From the NCBI GenBank assembly GCA_034439915.1, contig JAWXBI010000132.1, positions 11,239-75,238 on the forward strand: 64,000 bases of DNA, given 5' to 3'. The notes beneath the pieces were generated by a model. The model saw nothing but the letters and a program-made list of their open reading frames with translations, ran no database searches and was not told the DNA's origin. The translations under genes and the position numbers were made by a program. This DNA is from JADJLQ01 sp034439915. GTDB lineage: Bacteria; Bacteroidota; Bacteroidia; Chitinophagales; Saprospiraceae. Numbering within the stretch: the first letter of the stretch is position 1; each line of letters opens with the position of its first letter. This document shows positions 53,341-63,312 of the stretch, in pieces.

Positions 53341-56300
53341 TTATTGATCCGGGAATAAGTGATAATAAGGCCTCAGGCTAATGGCGGGATCCACTGTCTC
53401 AAACATATCTTTGATCAGGTAGCCCAAACTGTCCGGGGTATTTTGTTTTAGATGATTTATCAAATCCAATGAAGTGGGGTAGGGTGGAGGCTGGTTTTTT
53501 AGCTGATTAAAAAAAGATTGTAGTATAAGATTTAATTTTTCTTCGCCAAGATATTCGCTTAAGGTGTAGAAGACCACTGCCCCTTTGCCATAGGATATAT
53601 AGCTTTGCTCCGGTGAAACAAATATTAAGGGGAATTCTTCAGATGGAGCCTGCCCCCTTCCGTTTAAATACCGTTTTAATTGGATATCAATAAATTTTAG
53701 TGCATTTTTTTTGCCGTACGTTTTTTCATAAATTTTTGCCGTAATATATTCGGTAATACTCTCCGTGAGCAGGGGAGCACCCGGAGCATCAGCAGGGATC
53801 ACCTGATTGCCCCACCACTGATGGGTAAGTTCATGGGCTGCCACATAAAATGCAAGATCAATTTGTCCTATGCCGGTTTTTTTTATGTCCTGGATAAACC
53901 GGATTTCACTGATGGGCATAACGTTGCCAGCGGTGGTAGCATAACTTCCCTCCGCTCTTGAAAATTCAATAATCTTTATATCCTGGTGCGGGTAAGACCC
54001 AAAATAGCTAGTATTGTAATCCAACGACGATTTTAATCCATTTATCATACTGGACAAACAGTAGGTGTGTGTCGGATGGTGAAATATCTTCAGGTCCACC
54101 CCACGGTGCTGATCGGAATAAACAGAATACCTGCCTGAATTGAAGCCGAGTACCAGTTTTATTTTTTTATTCATTTTATAATGAAAATATTGACGACCCC
54201 GGTCCTCCCAGACTTTAATTAATTTACCCGGTGCTATAGCGGTTTGGTCTCGCGATGTGCTCATTATAATTTCAAAATCCACCAGGTCTTCATCATAACT
54301 TTGATAATGATTATAAATCTTGCTGGAATCATTAAGCATGATTGGGCCCGTTGCAAAATATCCTATCCGGGGTAACATATCGCTTTTGAGGTAGGTGCCG
54401 TTTTCCAGAACATTAGATTGTTGTACCAATAGGGCATTGGGTTTATTTTTTAGTTCGAATTTTAGGGAGATACTGTCTCCAGGCTCTAATTTACTCTCCA
54501 GTTTATAGATTGAAAATTTGAAAAAACTATCCACGATAAGTGCAGTCCATGGAGATCCTGCTGCCAGGACGGTGATCTCATCAAATCCTGTTTTGATCAA
54601 CAACGTATCGATAGCCGAAGTATGGTGATTGACCAACCTATACGTCCCTCGTGCAGTAAATTGTCGCGTTTCAGGAAATAGATCTAATTGGATAAATACC
54701 GACCTGATTCTGGGTTGTTTGATTAATTTAAGATGCCCGTAATTTTCTTCAAATCGGATCATCAATTCACGTTCTGAGTCTACAGGGCCGATAATATTAT
54801 CCGGATGCTTTTCCAAGTTAAACAGGGTATAACCGGTCGCCAGAAATGCCAGGCCGGATAAGCAAAAAACCCAAAGTAACACGCCCCGAAATCGATGAAC
54901 ACCCGTTTTGATCCGTTCCATATACGAATTTAGGTGCGCGCGTTGCCACCATATCAGGGTGAGGCAACCCAATAGAATCCCGAAAAGAAACCAATACGAC
55001 TTAAAGAAATAAAAAGATCTTAGGGTGTTTCCAAAATGGCTCAGGTCGGAATATTTTAAAAAGAAATCAGGGTAAGGGTCCTGATTAAATTTAAACACCA
55101 GAGCCGCCATTCCCAATGAATCCAGATTTGGGATAGCCAACCAAATCATAACCAGCACAAAAAATCCGAAGTAGGTATGGTGGAATAGCGTTTGTATAAA
55201 TAATGCAAGGATGGCCCAGATCATCAATCCCGGCAGGTGTAAACAAATCAGGTTGAAAAAATAGTGGCCGGGTTCTATAGGGTAAAAATTATGGTAGAGT
55301 TGGATTCCTATACCCACTCCCATGATCAGGCCTGACAAAATCAATTGTAGGAGGACTAACGTCAATAACGCGGAAATATAGGATATAAAATTGGAGACCG
55401 GAGTGACGTGAATCAAATCGGCAATCCCGGCTAATTTTGGACGGTTTAGTATCACCCCTGCATAAAAAAAGGTCAGAGCCTGGATTAACAGGGTAAAGAA
55501 AAAGACAGGTAATCCAAGCACAGACCAGGTGACGGGTAATAAACGGGTGTCGGTTTGAGGATTGACCTGTTGAAGTAAAACCACAAGAAAAAATCCACCT
55601 CCAAGGAAAAGGAGTAAAAAGCCTCCACTGGATACTATATAGCTGAGCTCAATCCGGGCCCGTCGCCAAATCGTCAATATCCGATACTCAAAACCAAAAC
55701 CTGGCATTGGGTTAAAGATCCTTACGCGGGTTATACTTCCAAAATTATTTCTTATTAATCGACCGGCATTTTTGGATGTTCTGTTAAACCAAACTACAGG
55801 TTCCCCGAATGAAAAGCAACGGTAAACCAGAAAAAGAATGATCACGCCTATACCGAGCCATATCAACCGGTTTAATAGAAAATCCAATGGAAGGGGAAGA
55901 GCCAGGAGATTGCGTTCTGATACGGTCCAATAGCGAACGAATGAGTCAATGAATGTCTCACCAAATGGATCCGTCAAACCGATAAAGTTCTGAGAATAGG
56001 TATTTCCGGTCCATCGAAACCATATCTCCCTAAATAGCCAGGTCAGGATGATCGCAACAAATCCGCTATATACATTCCGGGTAAGGCTTACTGAAGCGAA
56101 TACCAAGCAACTGCATAAAAATAAATTGGGAAGCAGGTAAAGAAAATACGTGTGTAAATAAGACCGAAACTCAAAATTTAAAACCTGAGAAGGATTGACG
56201 AAAGGTAATAGGGTGCCTGCTACCAGACCCAGTTCAACCATCAGGGCGATTAATGCTATTATGGTAAACGAACTGAAAAATTTTGCACACAAATAGTCTG

Positions 56301-56601
56301 ACTTGGTAAAGGCATACGTGAACAGGATAGCATTCACCTTAGAAGAAAATTCCCTGAAAATGGAGGCTCCCACAACAGCAGGGACCAGGAAGAATAAAAT
56401 CTTATTGAAAAATCGGGTAAAGGAAAATATATTCCAGGGTGAATTCGCGATGGTTTCCAGATTTGCAGACCCTGCTCCCAATGCCCCTGCAGACCCCGAC
56501 ATAGATCCCATAGCCAGGAGAAAGACTGCGCCGGCATAAATATAAAAGGCAGGATTTTTAAACCAATACCTCCATTCAAACCGTGCAATGGTCCAAAACA
56601 T
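53341..56601 (-). CDS. ABC-2 permease fused to M1 aminopeptidase
   Basis: 1086-aa membrane protein. Residues 1-560 hold about twelve helices in two ABC-2 permease units, and the next ~60 residues hold another helix. The C-terminal 430 residues are an M1 gluzincin domain with HELTHQWWGNQ and the downstream Glu in LLTESITEYIT (19 residues after the second His, as in other ABC-linked M1 proteins). The preceding AGNVMPISE is the exopeptidase segment. The ATG at 56601 follows the ATPase stop by 10 bases; an ATG at 56622 overlaps it. With the upstream ATPase it forms one transporter/peptidase complex of unknown substrate. Confidence 0.9.
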   Translation of the reverse strand: MFWTIARFEWRYWFKNPAFYIYAGAVFLLAMGSMSGSAGALGAGSANLETIANSPWNIFSFTRFFNKILFFLVPAVVGASIFREFSSKVNAILFTYAFTKSDYLCAKFFSSFTIIALIALMVELGLVAGTLLPFVNPSQVLNFEFRSYLHTYFLYLLPNLFLCSCLVFASVSLTRNVYSGFVAIILTWLFREIWFRWTGNTYSQNFIGLTDPFGETFIDSFVRYWTVSERNLLALPLPLDFLLNRLIWLGIGVIILFLVYRCFSFGEPVVWFNRTSKNAGRLIRNNFGSITRVRIFNPMPGFGFEYRILTIWRRARIELSYIVSSGGFLLLFLGGGFFLVVLLQQVNPQTDTRLLPVTWSVLGLPVFFFTLLIQALTFFYAGVILNRPKLAGIADLIHVTPVSNFISYISALLTLVLLQLILSGLIMGVGIGIQLYHNFYPIEPGHYFFNLICLHLPGLMIWAILALFIQTLFHHTYFGFFVLVMIWLAIPNLDSLGMAALVFKFNQDPYPDFFLKYSDLSHFGNTLRSFYFFKSYWFLFGILLGCLTLIWWQRAHLNSYMERIKTGVHRFRGVLLWVFCLSGLAFLATGYTLFNLEKHPDNIIGPVDSERELMIRFEENYGHLKLIKQPRIRSVFIQLDLFPETRQFTARGTYRLVNHHTSAIDTLLIKTGFDEITVLAAGSPWTALIVDSFFKFSIYKLESKLEPGDSISLKFELKNKPNALLVQQSNVLENGTYLKSDMLPRIGYFATGPIMLNDSSKIYNHYQSYDEDLVDFEIIMSTSRDQTAIAPGKLIKVWEDRGRQYFHYKMNKKIKLVLGFNSGRYSVYSDQHRGVDLKIFHHPTHTYCLSSMINGLKSSLDYNTSYFGSYPHQDIKIIEFSRAEGSYATTAGNVMPISEIRFIQDIKKTGIGQIDLAFYVAAHELTHQWWGNQVIPADAPGAPLLTESITEYITAKIYEKTYGKKNALKFIDIQLKRYLNGRGQAPSEEFPLIFVSPEQSYISYGKGAVVFYTLSEYLGEEKLNLILQSFFNQLKNQPPPYPTSLDLINHLKQNTPDSLGYLIKDMFETVDPAISLRPYYHLFPDQ

Positions 56602-56611
56602 CGTAAGAGGG

Positions 56612-57487
56612 TTACCGGTCATTAAGTAAAGTTTGAAAATAGAAGTCTTCAAGCCCGGGTTGGGCGGGACTAAATCCGGCCTCATCCAGTTGGTCCCCGT
56701 AGACACGTACCCCGATTAATCCGTTTTGAAGATAGGATGAGGAAAGCACGGAATAGGTTTTTTCAAATAGTTCAAAATGATTTACCGGTACTTCCCGGGT
56801 CCAAACCTTACCTTTCAATAGCTCTGGTACCTCAGCGGGTTTGACTTGCCGTAATATTTTCCCACCGTTCATTATAGCCAGTTCATTGCAAATGCCATTG
56901 ATATCTTCCACAATATGAGTTGAAAAAATAATAATATTGGTGATGGCTATCTCCCGCAGGACGTTGAGAAAACGATTTCGTTCTGCGGGATCCAATCCAG
57001 CGGTGGGTTCGTCGACTATAATCAGTTTAGGATTATTCAGGAGGATCTGAGCAATACCAAAACGTTGTTTCATACCACCGGAAAAGCTGTCGACATTTTT
57101 ATTTCTGACCTCCGAGAGATTGGTGAGTTCCAGTACTTGATTTACCAGCTTTTTCCGGGACTTAGAGTCAGTAATACCTTTTAGTAGGGAAAAATAATCC
57201 AATAAATATTCTGCGGACATCCCCGGATAAACTCCAAATTCCTGGGGGAGATAACCCAATACTTTCCGGAGACTCATGGGATCAGCCAGGATATCAATTC
57301 CATCAAAAACTATTTGGCCTGTATCGGGTATTTGCAGGGTAGCCAGTGTGCGCATCAGGGAAGATTTACCCGCACCATTCGGTCCCAATAGACCGAACAT
57401 GCCTGAATTGATTTCAATCTGCAGGTTGTCTAAGGCTTTTACCCCGTTAGAATATGTTTTACTGAGCTGATGTATGGTCAATTGCAT
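56612..57487 (-). CDS. ABC transporter ATP-binding protein
   Basis: 291-aa ATPase partner of the ABC-2/M1 fusion. Walker A is GPNGAGKSS, the Q-loop LPQEFGVYPG, the signature FSGGMKQR and Walker B LIIVDEPTAGLDP with the H-loop STHIVED. A C-terminal ~70-residue extension is typical of ABC-2 ATPases. Its stop is adjacent to the permease start, so the two are co-translated. Confidence 0.95.
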   Translation of the reverse strand: MQLTIHQLSKTYSNGVKALDNLQIEINSGMFGLLGPNGAGKSSLMRTLATLQIPDTGQIVFDGIDILADPMSLRKVLGYLPQEFGVYPGMSAEYLLDYFSLLKGITDSKSRKKLVNQVLELTNLSEVRNKNVDSFSGGMKQRFGIAQILLNNPKLIIVDEPTAGLDPAERNRFLNVLREIAITNIIIFSTHIVEDINGICNELAIMNGGKILRQVKPAEVPELLKGKVWTREVPVNHFELFEKTYSVLSSSYLQNGLIGVRVYGDQLDEAGFSPAQPGLEDFYFQTLLNDR

Positions 57488-57934
57488 GAGTGTGGTTCGT
57501 GGACTTTTATTCTTGTTTTTAGCAGTAGGCCCTGTCCTGCGTCTGGTACAATGCTAAATAATAGAGGAATCAATTTTCCGGAATTTAGACAAACGACTTG
57601 TATACCGGCCTTGAAGGGTGGGTAATTTCTATGAAGCAAGGGTTTAGTATAATGACCAGGTCCCGGCCAAATTACCTGCTTATCCGTTTTTTATAAAATG
57701 AGTTTTTAAATATTCTATAGATTGCTCGTGTTATGTTAAATCTAATAGGTCGTATTTCCCACGACGACAGCGATAGCGCTGCCAGCACAAAGAGGGAAGA
57801 CCACACTAAATATGCGGAACGGTACAGCGACAAATAATTTCCCTGGGCAATCATTCGAACTCCTAAAATTAAAAGTTGAAAGATTTATTCCGAAATTAAT
57901 AAATATCTAATTTTCGTGAAATAGGATAACTGTA
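57488..57934. other. Gene-free intergenic stretch
   Basis: 447 bases between the ABC ATPase start and the serine-hydrolase stop. A 60-codon frame at 57672-57854 (minus) has a hydrophobic middle but no homology I recognise and is not claimed. No repeat or RNA motif seen. Confidence 0.6.
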
Positions 57935-59095
57935 TTATTTGGTTTCAATCGCTTCAACGATCAATCGCATCAGCTCGCCAAGTTTATTGGAATCCAGCCA
58001 TCGGGTGACGACGACCAGATCGTGCACTTTATCAATGACGATATAATTCCCACCATAACCATTGGCATAATATATTTCAGGTGGTAATCCGGGCAAAGCA
58101 TTTTCTTGATTGTTCCACCACATCAATCCATAAGAAGGATTGGAGACTGAACCTAAAGGGACGGAACGAGTCCATTCTTCGGAGATCAGGGTCTTATCTT
58201 TCCATTTTCCGTTTCTCAAAAATAAAAGGCCAAATCTTGCCATGTCGAGAGTGTTTATGAACATACCTCCCCCAAAATGGCCGCCTCCGCTCACGGATTG
58301 CATTTTAATCCCGTCTAGCTCCACCCAGGAATTGTCATACCCATACCACCGCCAGGTAACAGATGCCTGAATGGGGTCCATAATTCTTTCCTTCAGCACC
58401 ATGGGTAGAGGTTTTCTCCATACCTGTAACAAAGCATAAGCCAGGAAATTCACCCTGACATCATTATATTCATATTGCACCCCAGGTTCAACCAAAGGTC
58501 TGTTTTTCCAATCATCGACTCCACCTGTTTTAGGAGGCCTGTCGGCCCAATCGCAGATTTCAAACTGGCAGCCAGACCAGTCAGAGGTTTGTTGCAACAA
58601 ATGTTTCCAGGTGATTTTTGAATTGTGCACGCCTTCTAAGCCCCGATCATCCACAATACGTTTGACTTTGTCGTTCAGGTCGCCAATCAATTTTTGATCA
58701 CTGGCCAAGCCGGCTACGGTCGACAAAAAACTCTTACTGGCACTAAAACACATATCAACCCGTTCAATATCTCCCCATTTGGCTGCCAGGTAACCGTTCC
58801 GGATAATAACACCTGCAGGTTTACCGCGGTCTTTCATAGGCCCCAGTATTTTATACCCCGGTTCATTGACATAGGATTTGAGCACTGCGATTCGGAGATC
58901 GGTATCGGTTTGTGTTTCGTTGCGTTGAGCAAACCGGATCGCCGTGTCCAATTTGACCGGGTTAATCTTTAAAGCCAGTGGAGGTTTAATTTGCCAAATA
59001 GCATCCGGAAAATAATCCGTTTGTCCAGCAAGTGACAAAGCAGTCCACAATAAATACGTAGCCAGTTTTAACCGACGTGAAGTGGAAAATTGCAT
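57935..59095 (-). CDS. Serine hydrolase, beta-lactamase-related
   Basis: 386-aa periplasmic enzyme of the class C beta-lactamase/EstB fold. The signal peptide ends near AGQ (residue 25). The nucleophile SxxK motif is Ser118-Ala-Ser-Lys121 in CFSASKSFL, and the YxN motif lies in QYEYNDVRVN. The region GGHFGGGMFIN-TLDMARFG and YANGYGGN are also usual. It is more likely an esterase or peptidase than a true beta-lactamase. ATG at 59095 preferred; 59119 adds eight residues. Confidence 0.88.
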   Translation of the reverse strand: MQFSTSRRLKLATYLLWTALSLAGQTDYFPDAIWQIKPPLALKINPVKLDTAIRFAQRNETQTDTDLRIAVLKSYVNEPGYKILGPMKDRGKPAGVIIRNGYLAAKWGDIERVDMCFSASKSFLSTVAGLASDQKLIGDLNDKVKRIVDDRGLEGVHNSKITWKHLLQQTSDWSGCQFEICDWADRPPKTGGVDDWKNRPLVEPGVQYEYNDVRVNFLAYALLQVWRKPLPMVLKERIMDPIQASVTWRWYGYDNSWVELDGIKMQSVSGGGHFGGGMFINTLDMARFGLLFLRNGKWKDKTLISEEWTRSVPLGSVSNPSYGLMWWNNQENALPGLPPEIYYANGYGGNYIVIDKVHDLVVVTRWLDSNKLGELMRLIVEAIETK

Positions 59096-59205
59096 GGGTT
59101 GATTTAAGAGATAATTCAAAAATCAAAACTAAGAAAAGGATCCGGTAAGATCACGAAATAAACTTACCTGATTTTACCGGTTTTGACCCCAGTGGTGCAA
59201 TCGTT

Positions 59206-59772
59206 CTATTGTTTCACGGAGTAGTATTCCTGATTGATTTGGATCAGATTGTCCCTGCAACCGTCACCAGGCAAAACACAACAAGGAGAGGTATCTGTTT
59301 TGGTGCAATCGGTGCACCAACTGGAGAGAAAGTAAATCGCTGGGGATTGGCGTTTCATTTCTTCATATTGTTCTTGGGTGATCAAGGTCACTTTGGGTTT
59401 AGTGTCCAGGGTGCACAGGATTACTTCGGAGCCCAGGATTTCTTTTAGAAATTCTTTCGCATGGGTGGAAAAAAGGTTTTTGATATGGTCATCGGTGCCG
59501 TCAAGCGTTTCTACCATCCCGTTTTCAAACCGGAGATGCCGGATGATCGATTGTTTGGTGGAGTCCGTAAGACCTTTTATGAAAGGTTTGGATGAGGATT
59601 CCAATAACACAGTTAATGCTTCCGTGCTGGTCAACCCATTATACTCAAATACGGTACTTTGTTTACAACTGACTTCTTCGTGGCTTTGGATCGCTTCAGA
59701 AGCTCCTTTTGGGCTGGACTTGCATTGAAAAAATAGTATGGTTATCAGAAAAATGCATTTAAAAATTCTCAT
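59206..59772 (-). CDS. Cys-rich hypothetical lipoprotein
   Basis: 188 aa. The signal sequence ends in a lipobox-like LFFQC (Cys17). The mature protein is mainly soluble alpha/beta with no named domain. Near the C-terminus, YFLSSWCTDCTK resembles a thioredoxin WCxxC site, followed by SPCCVLPGDGC with four more Cys within 25 residues. A redox or metal role is possible, but the usual thioredoxin fold order (site near the N-terminus) is not met. Function unknown. Confidence 0.65.
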   Translation of the reverse strand: MRIFKCIFLITILFFQCKSSPKGASEAIQSHEEVSCKQSTVFEYNGLTSTEALTVLLESSSKPFIKGLTDSTKQSIIRHLRFENGMVETLDGTDDHIKNLFSTHAKEFLKEILGSEVILCTLDTKPKVTLITQEQYEEMKRQSPAIYFLSSWCTDCTKTDTSPCCVLPGDGCRDNLIQINQEYYSVKQ

Positions 59773-60003
59773 GACAAATATTTGCCTACTCTAAACGGTT
59801 TTCAGCTTTCCCGTTGGATCCTGTAAAAAATGGGTGTAGCCACTGGATCCTAAACCATACTCAGGTCAAACGCAATTGTATTAAATTATATTTTAAGGAT
59901 ACCACAACTAAATCTTATATCCCCTCCGGCGGATAAGAATTAGTTAATTATTTAATGAGATCATTGCTTTATACCGGTGATATTCTACTTTTGCACCGCT
60001 TTT

Positions 60004-62418
60004 ATGCGGATACATTGGCTTTTGATTTTCAGTTTCTTGACAGCAGCCAGGCTCCAGGGTCAATTCAATTTTTTCGATGTAATCACCCGGTATGAGGCGT
60101 GTGATACTGCCGGAGGGACTATTCAGATCGTGCCTTTTGATCCGTCTAAAAAATTCACCTATTTGATGGTCACCAATGACTGCGGTTTTCCACTGAGGAC
60201 TTTACAGGATTCGGGTGTTTTTAACGGTCTGCCACCCTGCCGGTATAGCTTCAAAATTTACGATGAGACAGGTGATTCAACACTGATGCCAGGCATCAAG
60301 CTTGGGCTGCAGCTTTCCGGGTTTGAAATTTTTCAATGTCAGGGTATCTCACCGGATTCTTTCTATAGAATGTTTAACTTTCATAATGGTAAACCTCCAT
60401 ATACTTTAAGGGCCAGAAAAGGATCGGTATGGTTGCCGGATTTGCTGGTAATTACCAGTGAATCCTCGGTGGCCGTTTTCGATACCTTAAAAGATCAATC
60501 TATACAATATTATGTCATTGATTCGTGTGGAGACAGCGACCAAATTCCAATTCCCAGAGGGCTGCGCACTCAGGTCCTCGACCGGGAAATTTTGTGTGAT
60601 GATGCTCAGATCTTATCGTTCCCCCTCCAGCAGGATGACTTGGACTGGACCAGGTTGGACGTAAAATTTCAATGGAAACTGGATGGCAATATCATAGGCG
60701 ATTCTTCTGCTGTAAAGCTGGAGGCTCCTCTGCGCACAGGAACAGTCATCGTGAGGGTTGCAAAGGGTAGTTGTTTTTTTAATTATTTCAGCCCCCTTGT
60801 TCCGGAACCTTCAAAAATTATTAACCTGCAAGCGACCTCCGACAAAACGGTATTATGCTCGGACGACATTGCCCAGATCGCTGTCAGTGTCAACCTGTCG
60901 AGACCTACCAAAATTAATTGGAGTACCGGAGATTCAGCTTTTTCTATTCAAGCCACCAGGGCGGGGATCTATACCGCAGTGGCAGAAAATGATGCTGGTT
61001 GCCTGGATACAGCGGTGGTCATTATCGATAGTTCTGATTTCAGGCTCAATGCAGCACTTTCCCATAATAACTGTTTCGCCGAAGCCAAAGCTGAAATAGA
61101 CCTCACCTTAACCGGGGGTAGATTGCCCTTTCTGTATGAATGGGAGGACAATGTTAATACAGAGGACAGGACCAATCTGACCAATGGAAAATATAAAATC
61201 AGGGTGATTGATTCTGCTTTGTGTGCCTTGCAGGATTCTTTTGAAATTACCAGCCCACCACCACTTTTGCTAAGGCTTACCGCTACAGCGGCCGATTGTG
61301 CGATTGCAAAAAATGGAAAAGTATTCACCAGCGTCCAGGGTGGTGTACCCCCTTATACCTATCAGTGGAGCAATGGGTTGACCGTCCCCGCGGTAGATAC
61401 CCTGGTTCCCGGTACCTATACATTTACGGTGTTGGACAGCAATTTATGTACATCTCCTTTTACCTTTAGTATTGGTGAACTGGCCCCTTTTACCAGTTTA
61501 CGGGTGGATACTATCTGCGCCAACGCCAGCCTGCAGGTAGGATCATCCAGCTACAATATTACCGGTCGTTATGTTGATACCTTGGTTACCACCCGGGGTT
61601 GTGACAGCATACTAACTACCTTTCTTACCGTCAATTTACCGGTTGATTTTAGGCTTACGGCTCAATCCCCCGGATGTATAGACCGAAATGACGGCATTTT
61701 GAACATCAACGATCCCCTGGGATTTCCTGCTTTTACGTATTACCTCAATGATAAACTAATAAATTCTTCGCAGGTCACCGGACTAGCTCCTGGCAATTAT
61801 GTGGTCAAATTGACGGACCGGCTAGGGTGCACCACCGAAAAAGGGATAGCCCTGACACAACCGGAACGTATACAGGTGAGCCTGGGCAGGGATACTCTTG
61901 TTCATTTTGGGGATTCGCTTCAACTGCATATAAACTCCAATTTAGCTTCAAGCGGTATAAAAAATGTTCAATGGACTACCAACCCATCCAACAGCAACTG
62001 TATCAATTGTGGCCCGGACTATAGCTATGTTCCCACGACGGATCATGTGATCAAGGCTGTCCTGGAGGGTATCTCCGGGTGTAAAGCAGAAGATGAAATT
62101 TTAGTAAGAGTGAGCCGTGATTTCAAGGTTTTTATTCCCAATATTTTTAAACCGAATTCTCCCAGTCCGGAAAATCAATACCTCACCATACAAGGGGGAA
62201 ACCAGATCTCTCAAATCAAATATTTCAGAATCTTCAACCGCTTTGGAGACCGGGTATTTGAAGCAGAGAATTTTATGCCGGATGATTTTCTTCAGGGATG
62301 GGATGGCAAATTCCGAAATGCTGATGCAGCTGCCGATGTCTACATCTATATAGTAGATTTGGTATATATAGACGGAACTGTAAAGCTGATTAAAGGTGAT
62401 TTTGTATTAATGCGGTAA
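60004..62418 (+). CDS. SprB-repeat protein with gliding/T9SS type B C-terminal domain
   Basis: 804-aa exported adhesin-like protein. The signal peptide (from ATG 60004, MRIHWLLIFSFLTAARLQGQ) is followed by unassigned beta-rich sequence (30-340). At least three SprB-type repeats cover about 345-620: GGRLPFLYEWEDN, GGVPPYTYQWSNG followed by VPGTYTFTVLDSNLC, and FPAFTYYLND. The C-terminal ~95 residues are a type B T9SS sorting domain (FIPNIFKPNSPSPENQYLTI, FRIFNRFGDRVFE, GWDGKFRNADAAADVYIYIV, ending KGDFVLMR). It is therefore secreted by the type IX system to the cell surface or medium. Confidence 0.9.
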   Translation: MRIHWLLIFSFLTAARLQGQFNFFDVITRYEACDTAGGTIQIVPFDPSKKFTYLMVTNDCGFPLRTLQDSGVFNGLPPCRYSFKIYDETGDSTLMPGIKLGLQLSGFEIFQCQGISPDSFYRMFNFHNGKPPYTLRARKGSVWLPDLLVITSESSVAVFDTLKDQSIQYYVIDSCGDSDQIPIPRGLRTQVLDREILCDDAQILSFPLQQDDLDWTRLDVKFQWKLDGNIIGDSSAVKLEAPLRTGTVIVRVAKGSCFFNYFSPLVPEPSKIINLQATSDKTVLCSDDIAQIAVSVNLSRPTKINWSTGDSAFSIQATRAGIYTAVAENDAGCLDTAVVIIDSSDFRLNAALSHNNCFAEAKAEIDLTLTGGRLPFLYEWEDNVNTEDRTNLTNGKYKIRVIDSALCALQDSFEITSPPPLLLRLTATAADCAIAKNGKVFTSVQGGVPPYTYQWSNGLTVPAVDTLVPGTYTFTVLDSNLCTSPFTFSIGELAPFTSLRVDTICANASLQVGSSSYNITGRYVDTLVTTRGCDSILTTFLTVNLPVDFRLTAQSPGCIDRNDGILNINDPLGFPAFTYYLNDKLINSSQVTGLAPGNYVVKLTDRLGCTTEKGIALTQPERIQVSLGRDTLVHFGDSLQLHINSNLASSGIKNVQWTTNPSNSNCINCGPDYSYVPTTDHVIKAVLEGISGCKAEDEILVRVSRDFKVFIPNIFKPNSPSPENQYLTIQGGNQISQIKYFRIFNRFGDRVFEAENFMPDDFLQGWDGKFRNADAAADVYIYIVDLVYIDGTVKLIKGDFVLMR

Positions 62419-62447
62419 GATATACAGTATTAAAACTCGCTTTAATT

Positions 62448-63140
62448 TTAATTCATGCAATAAGTATGATAAATCCCGTCCAGAAATTTCCATTGGAGGG
62501 CAGCTGATGTTTCTGCCGCATAGATCACCTGTTCACGCTGAGTTTCTGTAGACGTCCCGGACAGTATTGACTGGAGTTCATCGTTGGAATGCCATACATC
62601 GTATTCCGCATGGATCTTAAAATAGGCCAGAGATTCAGGAGTGGTTATACCATAATATTTTTTCAAACCTTCGATCTTGGACAGAGCCACTTCTGGGACC
62701 TGGGATTCATAGGCATACAAGGAAGCCAGGCCGGTTGTTGATTCGGAGGACCTGGCCAATTGATACATACCGGCAATCAGATCATCTGTTTCTTTCAATG
62801 CAATACATGCATTGACTTCTTCGGGTGTAAGTCCGAGTGCTAAGGCGAAATCCATCCAAAGTGCAGGATGATTTTTGTATTCAGATTTATAACCTTCTTC
62901 ATCAGCCAGGTTTTGCATCAGCATAGCCCGGGTAGCCCCATCTTCACAATTAGAATGTACTGTGCTGACCAGCCGGGGAAAATGTTTTACAAACTGATAA
63001 TACTGCTTGGCATATTCCCGGAGTTGTTCAAGGGTCAAGGTGCCTTCCGACCATTTAAGATAAAAGGGATGGTTCAATAAATTATACTTGCTGATAGACT
63101 GATTGAGTTCGTAACGCAATGATTCAATTAGGATAGACAT
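62448..63140 (-). CDS. CADD-family protein, putative pABA synthase
   Basis: 230-aa heme-oxygenase-fold, di-metal protein. It aligns well with chlamydial CADD: Tyr27 in NHPFYLKW (the residue reported to be sacrificed to make p-aminobenzoate), metal ligands in LADEEGY (Glu81), AYESQ (Glu145), and HAEYDVWH (His177, Asp181, His184), and Lys155 in ALSKIEGL. So it probably supplies pABA for folate without PabABC. ATG at 63140 chosen because it places Tyr at 27 as in CADD; 63167 adds nine residues. It is a stand-alone gene here. Confidence 0.85.
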   Translation of the reverse strand: MSILIESLRYELNQSISKYNLLNHPFYLKWSEGTLTLEQLREYAKQYYQFVKHFPRLVSTVHSNCEDGATRAMLMQNLADEEGYKSEYKNHPALWMDFALALGLTPEEVNACIALKETDDLIAGMYQLARSSESTTGLASLYAYESQVPEVALSKIEGLKKYYGITTPESLAYFKIHAEYDVWHSNDELQSILSGTSTETQREQVIYAAETSAALQWKFLDGIYHTYCMN

Positions 63141-63312
63141 GAAGGAATGGTTTAATAATGAAATCAAATGTAAGACCTAAACGGTTAATGTATCCTATAT
63201 GTTACGATAAATGATAAGATTATTTTACCATGGATAAGATGTAATTATCCTAAGGATCAAGTTTGACTTTATCGTGTTCGATCGAATGGCTGCAATATAC
63301 TGCTCTATTCAT

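Noticed and set aside
57672..57854. 60-codon minus-strand frame with hydrophobic segment
   Set aside because: No homology, no overlap with an operon, atypical composition; most likely chance.
57935..59095. Antibiotic-resistance beta-lactamase
   Set aside because: SxxK and YxN motifs are shared by many esterases and peptidases of this fold; the sequence shows no feature specific for class C resistance enzymes.
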